From the NCBI GenBank assembly GCA_964539785.1, contig CAZIJQ010000073.1:1-10304 (forward strand): 10,304 nucleotides of DNA, written 5' to 3'. The translations under genes and the position numbers were made by a program. This DNA comes from JABMPO01 sp964539785. Lineage in GTDB: Bacteria; Fidelibacterota; Marinisomatia; Marinisomatales; TCS56. Shown one piece after another: positions 1 to 5,426 of this stretch (positions are counted from its first letter, which is position 1; the number at the start of each line of letters is the position of its first letter). The notes under the pieces are model-generated. The model worked only from the letters and a program-made list of their open reading frames with translations. It was not told the origin of the DNA and did no database searches.

Positions 1-133
1 ATTTAGAAGGCCATGGCCCTTTTATCAAAAGTACAGAAAATTACGGACACAACTCCCATATCCTTGATCACCGGTTATATCCAACACAATATCGATTAGA
101 CTTCTTTGAAGATAAAATGTAAGTATGATACAT
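1..133 (-). pseudogene. Decayed second copy of the GIY-YIG endonuclease gene
   Basis: Reading the minus strand from the ATG at 133, the first 21 codons (MYHTYILSSKK..., then RYCVGY) closely match the start of the intact GIY-YIG gene at 196-450, and the frame then hits TGA. Further short blocks of the intact gene follow in the same order (ACCGG, ATCAAGG, TGGGAGTTG), with the sequence between them deleted. After about position 50 I see no further similarity. This is therefore a remnant of a tandem copy with internal deletions. It is preceded by the same hairpin and tRNA-Gly 3' segment as the intact copy. The left edge is cut by the window. Confidence 0.8.
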
Positions 134-192
134 AAATATAAGCCCCATTTAAGGGGCTTTGAGCGAGAGACGGGACTCGGACCCGCGACATC
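121..192 (-). repeat. 72-bp direct repeat, copy A (tRNA-Gly 3' segment plus hairpin plus GIY-YIG start)
   Basis: Identical over 72 bp to 438-509 at an offset of 317. On the minus strand it holds the last 31 nt of tRNA-Gly (162-192), a CAAA spacer, the hairpin (141-158) and the first codons of a GIY-YIG gene. The similarity continues less perfectly to the left into the decayed gene. This copy has no 5' tRNA half, so it is not a functional tRNA. Confidence 0.95.
141..158 (-). other. Hairpin upstream of the decayed GIY-YIG gene
   Basis: Perfect 6-bp stem AGCCCC/GGGGCT with an ATTTAA loop, identical to the hairpin at 458-475. It sits between the tRNA 3' segment and the ATG of the decayed endonuclease. 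No clean T-run follows on either strand, so an intrinsic terminator is possible but weak. Confidence 0.6.
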
Positions 193-195
193 CCT

Positions 196-450
196 TTATT
201 TGCCAGTCATTCTATTAATTAATTCTTCGATCAACTTTCGACTCTTCCATTTCTCAATTACATACTCCCTACGCATTGCTTCAGATCGTGTTAAGTAGCT
301 TTCCTTGTACACCAACTCCCAGGGAATACCACCTTTTGTCGAACGGGCTAACCCTTGATTATGCGCTTTTAGCCGGTTTGGTAAATCCCCAGTGTGCCCA
401 ACATAATATCGATCAAGCCTCTTTGAATATAATATGTAAGTATGATACAT
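196..450 (-). CDS. Small GIY-YIG nuclease-family protein
   Basis: 84 residues forming a single GIY-YIG domain. The YIL tripeptide at residues 5-7 and YYVG about ten residues later stand for the GIY and YIG motifs. A conserved Arg follows (RLKAHN), then KGIPWELVY-like and EAMRREYVIEKWKSRK segments with the metal-binding Glu expected there. The family cleaves DNA with one divalent metal ion; stand-alone short members have mostly unknown roles. I chose the ATG at 450 (MYHTYIL); an upstream start would fall in the hairpin. The stop codon is only 3 bp from a duplicated tRNA-Gly 3' segment, and the start lies 29 bp downstream of the intact tRNA-Gly. It has no DNA-binding extension like classical homing enzymes. 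Domain identity is certain; a role in mobility is inference. Confidence 0.9.
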   Translation of the reverse strand: MYHTYILYSKRLDRYYVGHTGDLPNRLKAHNQGLARSTKGGIPWELVYKESYLTRSEAMRREYVIEKWKSRKLIEELINRMTGK

Positions 451-509
451 AAATATAAGCCCCATTTAAGGGGCTTTGAGCGAGAGACGGGACTCGGACC
501 CGCGACATC
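438..509 (-). repeat. 72-bp direct repeat, copy B (3' part of the intact tRNA-Gly plus hairpin plus GIY-YIG start)
   Basis: Identical to 121-192. In tRNA numbering the repeat begins at nucleotide 43, the last base of the anticodon stem, and runs through the T arm and acceptor stem to the discriminator base, then through the hairpin into the GIY-YIG reading frame. Offset between copies is 317 bp, which is the length of the repeated module. Confidence 0.95.
458..475 (-). promoter_or_regulatory. Hairpin between tRNA-Gly and the GIY-YIG start; may hide the ribosome binding site
   Basis: Perfect stem AGCCCC/GGGGCT with a 6-nt loop. On the minus strand it ends 7 nt before the ATG at 450, and its 3' arm GGGGC is the only purine-rich stretch at ribosome-binding distance. 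It could act as a weak terminator or processing boundary of the tRNA and also mask the start region. The T-run is poor (TATATTT), so termination is uncertain. Confidence 0.55.
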
Positions 510-551
510 AACCTTGGCAAGGTTGCGCTCTACCAACTGAGCTACTCTCGC
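479..551 (-). tRNA. tRNA-Gly (anticodon GCC)
   Basis: 73 nt, no encoded CCA. Acceptor stem GCGAGAG pairs with CTCTCGC; D stem GCTC/GAGC; anticodon stem CAACC/GGTTG with loop TTGCCAA, giving anticodon GCC (516-518 on the plus strand); T stem GCGGG/CCCGT with loop TCCGAGT. All arms fold. Its last 31 nt are duplicated at 162-192. A promoter-like TTTG-N19-TAAATTCG lies about 25 bp upstream. Confidence 0.97.
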
Positions 552-575
552 AATTTTTACATTAATTTTGCGCCG

Positions 576-606
576 CGAATTTAATAACCATTTTTTCCGC
601 GTCAAA
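576..606 (-). promoter_or_regulatory. Putative FCB-type promoter of tRNA-Gly
   Basis: On the minus strand TTTG (606-603) is followed by 19 nt and TAAATTCG (583-576), close to the Bacteroidetes consensus TTTG / TAnnTTTG. The same spacing and a TAAA box occur in front of tRNA-Ala. It overlaps the last codon and stop of the MauE-like gene. A GC-rich discriminator follows the -7 box. Confidence 0.5.
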
Positions 607-1051
607 TGGATTTAGGGAAAATTTCAAATGCTTTTTCTTTCCTATACAAAATAATGATTGAGAGTAACACATAAAATATATCTTCAATCAATTTAGGTAA
701 TCCGACCATTTGACCTTCTTTAAGACCACAGCCACATTCGATATCTATTCCCCGTAAAATTGCCTGGCTTATTGCCAGTATAAACATTGTCATCATCAAC
801 AGCGATATTAATGCAGCCCCATCGAGATAAATACCCGTAATCAAAGCCAACCCGGTCAATAATTCCAGAATCGGTAAAATCATAGCCATCAAATTTTCAA
901 GCCCCAGTGTGGGGATAGCATAATTCCCGATGTCGCGGGCAAACAGGTGTGGATCGGCAATCTTGTCAAAAGATGAATATATTAATACCACACCAAGAAC
1001 AATTCTGGCAAATAACACAATAAATTTGGAATGGCTGGTTATAAATTTCAT
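602..1051 (-). CDS. MauE/DoxX-like membrane protein with a CGC motif
   Basis: 149 residues with four hydrophobic helices (about 10-27, 52-74, 78-98, 121-136), the layout of the DoxX/MauE family. A short LFARDIGNYAI segment after the first helix and the Cys pair CGC at 106-108, between helices 3 and 4, match the MauE-type members that work with thiol redox partners. MauE itself is needed for maturation of methylamine dehydrogenase; here no such enzyme is near. The ATG overlaps the TGA of the upstream rhodanese gene (ATGA), so the two are translationally coupled. A likely job is passing electrons across the membrane to the periplasmic rhodanese or the selenoprotein lipoprotein encoded first in the row; this is inferred from neighbourhood only. 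Membrane topology and family are well supported. Confidence 0.8.
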   Translation of the reverse strand: MKFITSHSKFIVLFARIVLGVVLIYSSFDKIADPHLFARDIGNYAIPTLGLENLMAMILPILELLTGLALITGIYLDGAALISLLMMTMFILAISQAILRGIDIECGCGLKEGQMVGLPKLIEDIFYVLLSIIILYRKEKAFEIFPKSI

Positions 1052-1527
1052 TCTACCGGCATCCCGGCGTCAGACCATTCAAACCACCCGCCACTATAAA
1101 TAAAGATTTTAGTGAATCCTAAATCCTGTAAGGTAAATGCAAGGTTCTCACTGGAGCCACAATTGGCTTCCCCACAATAAGTAACAATTGGATCGTTTTT
1201 ACCTTGCAGTGAATCCAGTTTAAACGCCAATTCCAACGGTGATCCGATATTCCAGGCTCCTTTGATATGACCCTCATCGAAATACTGACTTTCACGTGCA
1301 TCGATAAAAACCGTTCCATCATGAAACAGTTCAACTGCTTGATTAAAATTGATCAATACTAATTGAGCGGTACCAGTATCATCACTGAGAAATTGTTGAT
1401 CCGCTTCCGGTATTCCTTGGGCTATTAGCGGTAAGGATTTTTCCCGCAACAAATTGATTGAAAGACCCGCAACAACAGCAATAAGAATAATTATTAAACC
1501 CTGGCGGATTGATGTTTTTAATTGCAA
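1048..1527 (-). CDS. Membrane-anchored periplasmic rhodanese-like protein
   Basis: 159 residues. One N-terminal membrane helix (about 10-27) is followed by a single rhodanese domain (about 60-157). Visible landmarks are VFIDARES (73-80), the GHIKGAWNI motif (86-94), the active-site loop YCGEANCGS with the probable catalytic Cys118 and a second Cys123, and the closing YSGGWFEW. Rhodaneses transfer sulfane sulfur, or carry a persulfide or selenide, on the loop Cys. The start is TTG, 5 nt after the stop of the upstream selenoprotein gene, with no strong ribosome binding site, suggesting translational coupling. It overlaps the downstream MauE-like gene by 4 bp. The anchor predicts a periplasmic domain, the same compartment as the lipoprotein. 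Substrate is unknown. Confidence 0.88.
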   Translation of the reverse strand: MQLKTSIRQGLIIILIAVVAGLSINLLREKSLPLIAQGIPEADQQFLSDDTGTAQLVLINFNQAVELFHDGTVFIDARESQYFDEGHIKGAWNIGSPLELAFKLDSLQGKNDPIVTYCGEANCGSSENLAFTLQDLGFTKIFIYSGGWFEWSDAGMPVE

Positions 1528-1532
1528 ACTTA

Positions 1533-2681
1533 TTATTTCCGGGAGGCTTTCTTGATTACAGATCGTTTAACATCACTTTTATCCAGTTTTTTAGTTTCCT
1601 TCAAAACGTCCGCAACTAATTCAAACAAATAATCATCGTCGCTAATTTTTTTATCTAAAGCGGTTAATTTGTATTCACTGGTATTTACGGCTTCGTCCAA
1701 AACTAATTTTGCTTTGGCCTCCTGTACTCGATATTTAGAAATAATTTTCAGCACATTAGGATTATCGGAATAAATATCTTCCAATTTCATATCAGGATTT
1801 CTTTTTTGGAGCGATTCAAATCGCTTCCCGACAGTTTTTAATGTCTCTTTACTTTGACTGATGTCCATGACTGGTGAGACCATATTGACCATTGACAATT
1901 CAATTTCAGCTACCCACTTTCCCTGAACACCAACGGAGTACAAATAGGGACCGCCTTCGGTTTGGGGACTCGAGGGATATGTGCGACCCGTATAACCACT
2001 TGTGAAAATATAATCTGCCTCTGGGAATTCTTTCTTCCATTGATCATAATCTTTTCTATTACCATTGATCAGTAAAACAATAACATCGACATCAGGCCGT
2101 AATTGTGAAATTAATTGTTGGCCAGTATTGATATAATCCTTGGCTTTCAAACCAACTGCGGCGGCTGGAATTTTATCGGTCAATCCAATAATACCAATAT
2201 TTAAACCACCTCGATTTATTATTTTATACGTTTCAAAAACCGGTTTATTGTTTTCATCAACAATATTTGCGGAAATGAATGGTAAACTGAACTTTTTCGC
2301 TAAAGAATCCATAAATGCGAATCCCAGAGCTAAATCGTGAACCCCAACATTTAGTGCATCACAGCCCACGCGTTCATATCCTTGAGCTAAAGTTTCAGCT
2401 TTTAACCGATTGCTTTGAAGCCTGTTCGACCTGATCGTTTTTGGATTATAGAGTATATTACCAGCGTCGAGAATGAGCAAACTTTTTCCTTGTTCAAATA
2501 AGGAATTGATATAAACAAATTTTCTTGACAGACCGCCAATTCGGTTCTTTCACCCACAGGGATCTAATTGGCCGTTGACATTTGCCGTTACGATAAAAGT
2601 AACGTTCCCTTTTCGATCAAACCTATCTCCACCGCAGCTATAAATTGTAATAATACTAATTAATATCAATAATTTCTTCAT
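1533..2681 (-). CDS. Predicted selenocysteine-containing metallophosphoesterase/5'-nucleotidase-like lipoprotein (TGA at codon 44 read as Sec)
   Basis: 382 residues if the in-frame TGA at 2550-2552 is read as selenocysteine. From the ATG at 2681 the frame gives a lipoprotein signal (MKKLLILISIITIYSC, lipid-attached Cys16), then a beta strand VTFIVTANVNGQLDPCG, Sec44, and KNRIGGLSR. The UshA-like relatives with an N-terminal PCGC...GG(L/V) motif have Cys where TGA stands. Downstream, LLILDAGN, VGVHDLALGF, SANIVDENNKPVF and GGLNIGIIGLT follow the 5'-nucleotidase-type metallophosphoesterase fold (to about residue 265), then a charged alpha-helical tail. The classical metal ligands look altered (NVNG instead of DxHG, GN instead of GD), so phosphatase activity is doubtful and a redox role of Cys42-Sec44 is more likely. 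Calling a TTG at 2480 as the start would discard the signal peptide and the PCG motif. The alternative is a nonsense pseudogene, but the frame is intact on both sides and a SECIS-like hairpin follows. Confidence 0.8.
2525..2552 (-). promoter_or_regulatory. Sec codon (TGA) with bacterial SECIS-like hairpin
   Basis: TGA occupies 2552-2550 on the minus strand. Starting 11 nt after it, TTGGC-GGTCT-GTCAA (2539-2525) folds into a 5-bp stem (one G-U pair) with a GGUCU loop. The loop begins with GG, 15 nt past the TGA, as required for bacterial SECIS elements, and GGTCTG is the same as in the E. coli fdhF element. A competing hairpin AGAACCG/CGGTCT also exists nearby. Confidence 0.7.
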
Positions 2682-2723
2682 ACTCAGAATTGGCTTCCCG
2701 TAAGCTTTATGTGTTTTTTTGAT

Positions 2724-2853
2724 TTAATTAATTGGATATATCACCATCATGAAAATTACTGCATAAACAGTAGTTATCAGCAATAATATCCACAGGGGGT
2801 ATTTTTTTTTCAAATAACAACTTCTTCCAAGAGTTTCCAATGACATCGTTCAT
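2724..2853 (-). pseudogene. Small single-span membrane protein gene, frame broken at an A9 tract
   Basis: A strong ribosome binding site (AAGGGAAGGA) precedes the ATG at 2853. The frame begins MNDVIGNSWKKLLFEKK, then crosses nine A residues (2810-2802) and continues as a polar, unconvincing tail to a stop at 2728. With one A fewer the tail becomes YPLWILLLITTVYAVIFMM... ending at 2724, a clear transmembrane helix, giving a 42-residue protein. Alternatively a TTG at 2813 directly before the A tract starts a 29-residue membrane peptide in that second frame without any frameshift. Homopolymer sequencing error, phase variation or transcript slippage are all possible. It lies between the SUI1-like and the selenoprotein genes on the same strand. 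I do not recognise the family. Confidence 0.55.
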
Positions 2854-2935
2854 AACAATGTTCCTTCCCTTTTAAGACAATCAATAACACAATCAGAAAA
2901 TATCTTAATTGCTAAATCAAATTCAACAATAATAG

Positions 2936-3274
2936 TCATCCCTGACACTTGAGATGATAATTTTCCTTCTTTAGAAATTTGACAATTTTATCCAAATGAT
3001 TTCCCTGAATTAAAATCTCGCCATTTTTAACTGTTCCACCAACGCCACAAATAGTTTTCAATTTTTTACTCAAAGTAATTAAATCTGCTTTTTGCCCAAT
3101 AAAACCAGCGATTAAAGTAACGGTTTTCCCGCGTCTATTTCGTTTATCTATTCGTACTGTTAAATTTTGTTTATTAGCCAACAATGTATCAATTTCGTTG
3201 TGATCATCGGCTTCCATAATAAAATTAGGATTTGTAGAATATACAATTTTATTTTTATTACGTCTGTGTCCCAT
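2936..3274 (-). CDS. SUI1/eIF1-like translation factor (YciH type)
   Basis: 112 residues. The N-terminus KIVYSTNPNF matches the VYST-(D/N)-P signature of bacterial YciH proteins, and the SUI1 core follows: LTVRIDKRNRRGKTVTLIAGF, a Leu/Lys-rich helix LSKKLKTICGVGGTVKNGEILIQGNH, then DKIVKFLKKENYHLK. The family is homologous to eukaryotic eIF1; in E. coli YciH is a non-essential factor affecting initiation fidelity. The cytoplasmic role does not obviously link to the redox genes downstream, 82 bp away. I use the ATG at 3274; a TTG at 3289 has a better-looking ribosome binding site (AGGAG 10 nt before it) and would add five residues. Confidence 0.9.
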   Translation of the reverse strand: MGHRRNKNKIVYSTNPNFIMEADDHNEIDTLLANKQNLTVRIDKRNRRGKTVTLIAGFIGQKADLITLSKKLKTICGVGGTVKNGEILIQGNHLDKIVKFLKKENYHLKCQG

Positions 3275-3386
3275 TATACTTTTAATCAATTGTGGATTAC
3301 TCCTGAATTTAATGCCATAATTGATAGTGTTTCGAAAACTAATATATTAAAAATTATACTACAGATTACATGTAATAGACTATTCG

Positions 3387-3459
3387 TGGAGCTGGACGGG
3401 ATCGAACCGACGACCTCGTGAATGCCATTCACGCGCTCTCCCAACTGAGCTACAGCCCC
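3387..3459 (-). tRNA. tRNA-Ala (anticodon GGC)
   Basis: 73 nt, no encoded CCA. Acceptor GGGGCTG pairs with CAGCTCC (one G-U), D stem GCTC/GAGC, anticodon stem CGTGA/TCACG with loop ATGGCAT giving anticodon GGC (3424-3426 on the plus strand), T loop TTCGATC. The T stem GTCGG/CCGTC has one T-T mismatch at 50:64; otherwise the fold is standard. Confidence 0.96.
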
Positions 3460-3679
3460 AGTATTTTCTCTAAAAAGCGGGCGAAGTTTAATCAATCATT
3501 TTCACAGATCAAACATTAGATTTGGCATTGCCAATTCATTTTATAACAATTAAAACAATGATTATCCTTATAAGATTTTCTGTCATTTTTTAGGAGGTGC
3601 AAGCAGCATAAAAATTCATTAATAATACGCACCGTTCACTAAGATTTACACAATCTACTATTAATATTGACAATAGAGA
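3460..3679. other. Intergenic stretch upstream of tRNA-Ala
   Basis: AT-rich with many stops in all frames. It holds the tRNA-Ala promoter-like element and a short palindrome TTGGCA-T-TGCCAA (3522-3534). I see no gene here. Confidence 0.6.
3482..3513 (-). promoter_or_regulatory. Putative FCB-type promoter of tRNA-Ala
   Basis: On the minus strand TTTG (3513-3510), a 19-nt spacer and TAAACTTCG (3490-3482), parallel in sequence and spacing to the element before tRNA-Gly. It ends about 22 bp before the tRNA 5' end. Confidence 0.5.
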
Positions 3680-3835
3680 TTAATAAGCGTAGATTCGGCC
3701 ACCGAGGTAAGAATGCGTGATATTATTTTCCTGACAAATTGGTGCACCCAGCACTTTTTTTACAGATCTCCACTCAATGGTTACCCGGATTCCGATATAA
3801 AAGTCAGATGACGTCTCCAGTCTAATGATTTTCAT
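3680..3835 (-). pseudogene. C-terminal gene fragment or small ORF at the left IS edge
   Basis: An open frame of 51 codons runs from the ATG at 3835, inside the IS end, to TAA at 3680. Outside the IS (3680-3780) it encodes TIEWRSVKKVLGAPICQENN and then a tail ending GGRIYAY. This reads like the end of a real protein whose front was replaced by the IS, but 33 codons are too few to identify it. It might also be chance. It bears no relation to PilT, the gene cut at the other IS end. Confidence 0.3.
3781..3802 (+). repeat. Left terminal inverted repeat of the IS
   Basis: Aligns without gaps to the reverse complement of 5405-5426, sharing TTACCC, an A, TCCGATATA and AA. The exact outer border may lie up to 3 bp inside, at CCC. 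Confidence 0.75.
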
Positions 3836-4015
3836 CAAAATTATTATTGCATTCAGATAAATATCATTTCAGCGATCTTTAGTCGGTCTGTGTCCTCCAT
3901 TTTTTGTAATGCTGCCTATAATCGTCTCACCTATGACTTTTTGAGTACAGGTTTCCATTAGGGTCTTCCTGTCACTATTTTTTAAACCTGTTTTTCGGTC
4001 ACTTCATTTGGGCAT

Positions 4016-5332
4016 TTACTCCAATGCATAAATTTTATCCCTACTTTGGATCAGCAGATTGACTTTTTCTGCAGTAGCCGTAATAGCCAACCATAACTGC
4101 CTACCACTTGACACTACTCTGGCCACAGTTCTAAACAACTTGTGGCGAATGCTGGTAATCATGCTGTGATTCCATTGATTCGGTAGTGTTGTTAACTGCA
4201 TCAGCTTAACCAGATTGAATACTAACATTCCGATCATATAGTACAAGGCATTCGCATGCAGTTGACCCGTGGGAACCACCTTCAGGTTGAGACCATACTT
4301 GACATCTTCAATAAACTTCTCGGCGTTGCCCCTACCATTGTGAAAGTGCATGACTTCTTGGGCTGTCTTTTCAGCTTTAGGAATACTGCTAATGATAACG
4401 TAATACTTGTAAGCACCAAACAGGTCAGCATGATCCAGCGCTTGACGTTTGATGATCAACCTGGAAGCCCGTTTACCCTTACCCATAACATACTTGGTCT
4501 CAGCTATCTCCCAGCCCCAGTCAACACCTTTACGATCACAGAAGGTTTCCCAGTCTGACTCTGGTATTGAAGCAACCCGGCTCATGACTGCTGAGTTATG
4601 GTCAGCTACGATGGTGTAATGGATGCTCTCGCCATCACAGTAATTAACGATATCGGACATATACCCAGCACTATCGATACGAACGCACTTCAACTTATGC
4701 CCATGGCTTTGAAGCAACTCATGGGTTCGCTTGATACCGGTTAACTGATCACTCTGAGGAGATACATAGCCTTGACGGAACTTTACATAAGTAGCGAAGG
4801 GTTTATGCCTGCCATCAGAGATAAAACCAAACATGGGATTATAACCAATCGTACCGTCATAACCCCTGGTACCATCACCCTTATCTGATGCAATGAGACT
4901 GGCATCCATATCGAGGACATAGCCATCTGTATTAGCTGTAGCTTTCAAATACAGGGGCAGCTGTTTGAGCATTAGTTTGTCAAAATAATCTGATTCCATG
5001 GCTTGTTCACCATGACGACGTAACCAATCACCGACTGCATCGGGACCTGGGAAATGATCCAGGTTCAAAACTTTTCTAAATGCTTTGTCACCTTTTAAAT
5101 CTCTGATCTCTTCCAGATAGCGATCTCCATCAAACATATGGAGTCCCAAAACCCTGAAATAGTTGGAAGCTGAGATACCACGATTAGATCCAGGCCAAGG
5201 AAACACTTGATCAACTCGATCCAAAATACCGGTGCTTTGAACAAACTCATCGAACACAGCTAATCCACCACGATCGGTTAATAACTCATTACTTGCTTTG
5301 ATTTTGAAGAAGGACTTTTTAGCTTTATGCAT
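4016..5332 (-). CDS. IS1380-like DDE transposase
   Basis: 438 residues from the ATG at 5332, which has a GAGG ribosome binding site 5 nt upstream; a GTG at 5338 would add two. The N-terminal part (to about 125) holds a LGLHMFDGDRYLEEIRDL segment typical of the family. The RNase H-like catalytic core shows LDMDASLI (first Asp), GYDGTIGYNPM, KCVRIDSAGY (second Asp) and HNGRGNAEKFIEDVK, which fits the Y/H-(2)-R-(3)-E-(6)-K signature with the catalytic Glu. The C-terminal helix bundle is present. All catalytic residues and the full length are kept, so the enzyme is probably active. It is transcribed away from the pilus genes and fills most of the IS. Confidence 0.93.
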   Translation of the reverse strand: MHKAKKSFFKIKASNELLTDRGGLAVFDEFVQSTGILDRVDQVFPWPGSNRGISASNYFRVLGLHMFDGDRYLEEIRDLKGDKAFRKVLNLDHFPGPDAVGDWLRRHGEQAMESDYFDKLMLKQLPLYLKATANTDGYVLDMDASLIASDKGDGTRGYDGTIGYNPMFGFISDGRHKPFATYVKFRQGYVSPQSDQLTGIKRTHELLQSHGHKLKCVRIDSAGYMSDIVNYCDGESIHYTIVADHNSAVMSRVASIPESDWETFCDRKGVDWGWEIAETKYVMGKGKRASRLIIKRQALDHADLFGAYKYYVIISSIPKAEKTAQEVMHFHNGRGNAEKFIEDVKYGLNLKVVPTGQLHANALYYMIGMLVFNLVKLMQLTTLPNQWNHSMITSIRHKLFRTVARVVSSGRQLWLAITATAEKVNLLIQSRDKIYALE

Positions 5333-5404
5333 CAGCACCTCGTAGGTGTGTTTATATTGTGTCTTAACAACTACAATTTAAAACACTTACGGGGGCTTTT
5401 GTTA

Positions 5405-5426
5405 TTCTATATCGGATTTAGGGTAA
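5405..5426 (-). repeat. Right terminal inverted repeat of the IS
   Basis: Partner of 3781-3802 at the PilT side. Read outward it joins directly to the pilT frame at VMTLEDI. Confidence 0.75.

Larger units (their letters stand above)
3781..5426 (-). mobile_element. IS1380-family-like insertion sequence
   Basis: About 1.65 kb, bounded by imperfect inverted repeats: TTACCC, then a shared TCCGATATA at the same distance, at 3781-3802 and 5405-5426 (18 of 22 positions match). It contains one transposase gene with about 230 bp of noncoding sequence after it and about 90 bp before it, in line with the 1.6-1.7 kb of the family. No 4-5 bp target duplication is visible on the flanks (ATGG left, TGAC right if the repeat ends at TTACCC), and flanking genes differ. 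Confidence 0.82.

Noticed and set aside
121..509. CRISPR-like or phage att interpretation of the 72-bp repeats
   Set aside because: There are only two copies, containing coding and tRNA sequence, with a gene between them; no integrase or cas gene is present.
1533..2480. A 315-residue protein starting at a TTG near 2480
   Set aside because: It cuts the conserved N-terminus; the frame upstream of the TGA encodes a signal peptide and PCG motif, so the longer Sec-containing reading fits better.
2531..2547. Alternative hairpin ACCG/CGGT after the TGA
   Set aside because: Its loop AAUUGG starts with AA and lies nearer to the TGA, so it fits the bacterial SECIS pattern less well than the GGUCU hairpin.
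3522..3534. Palindrome TTGGCA-T-TGCCAA upstream of tRNA-Ala
   Set aside because: Could be an operator, but it is short, single-copy and lies in AT-rich sequence; no regulator or second site supports it.
3591..3597. Strong ribosome-binding-like AGGAGGT on the plus strand
   Set aside because: No start codon with an open frame of useful length follows.
3783..5423. Similar peptides FYIG(F/I)RV read outward at both IS ends
   Set aside because: They are a direct consequence of the terminal inverted repeats being read outward in the same phase, not evidence for a shared gene.
5327..5425. Extension of the PilT frame into the IS (33 extra residues)
   Set aside because: These codons lie in the IS end, opposite the transposase start, and resemble no PilT N-terminus.
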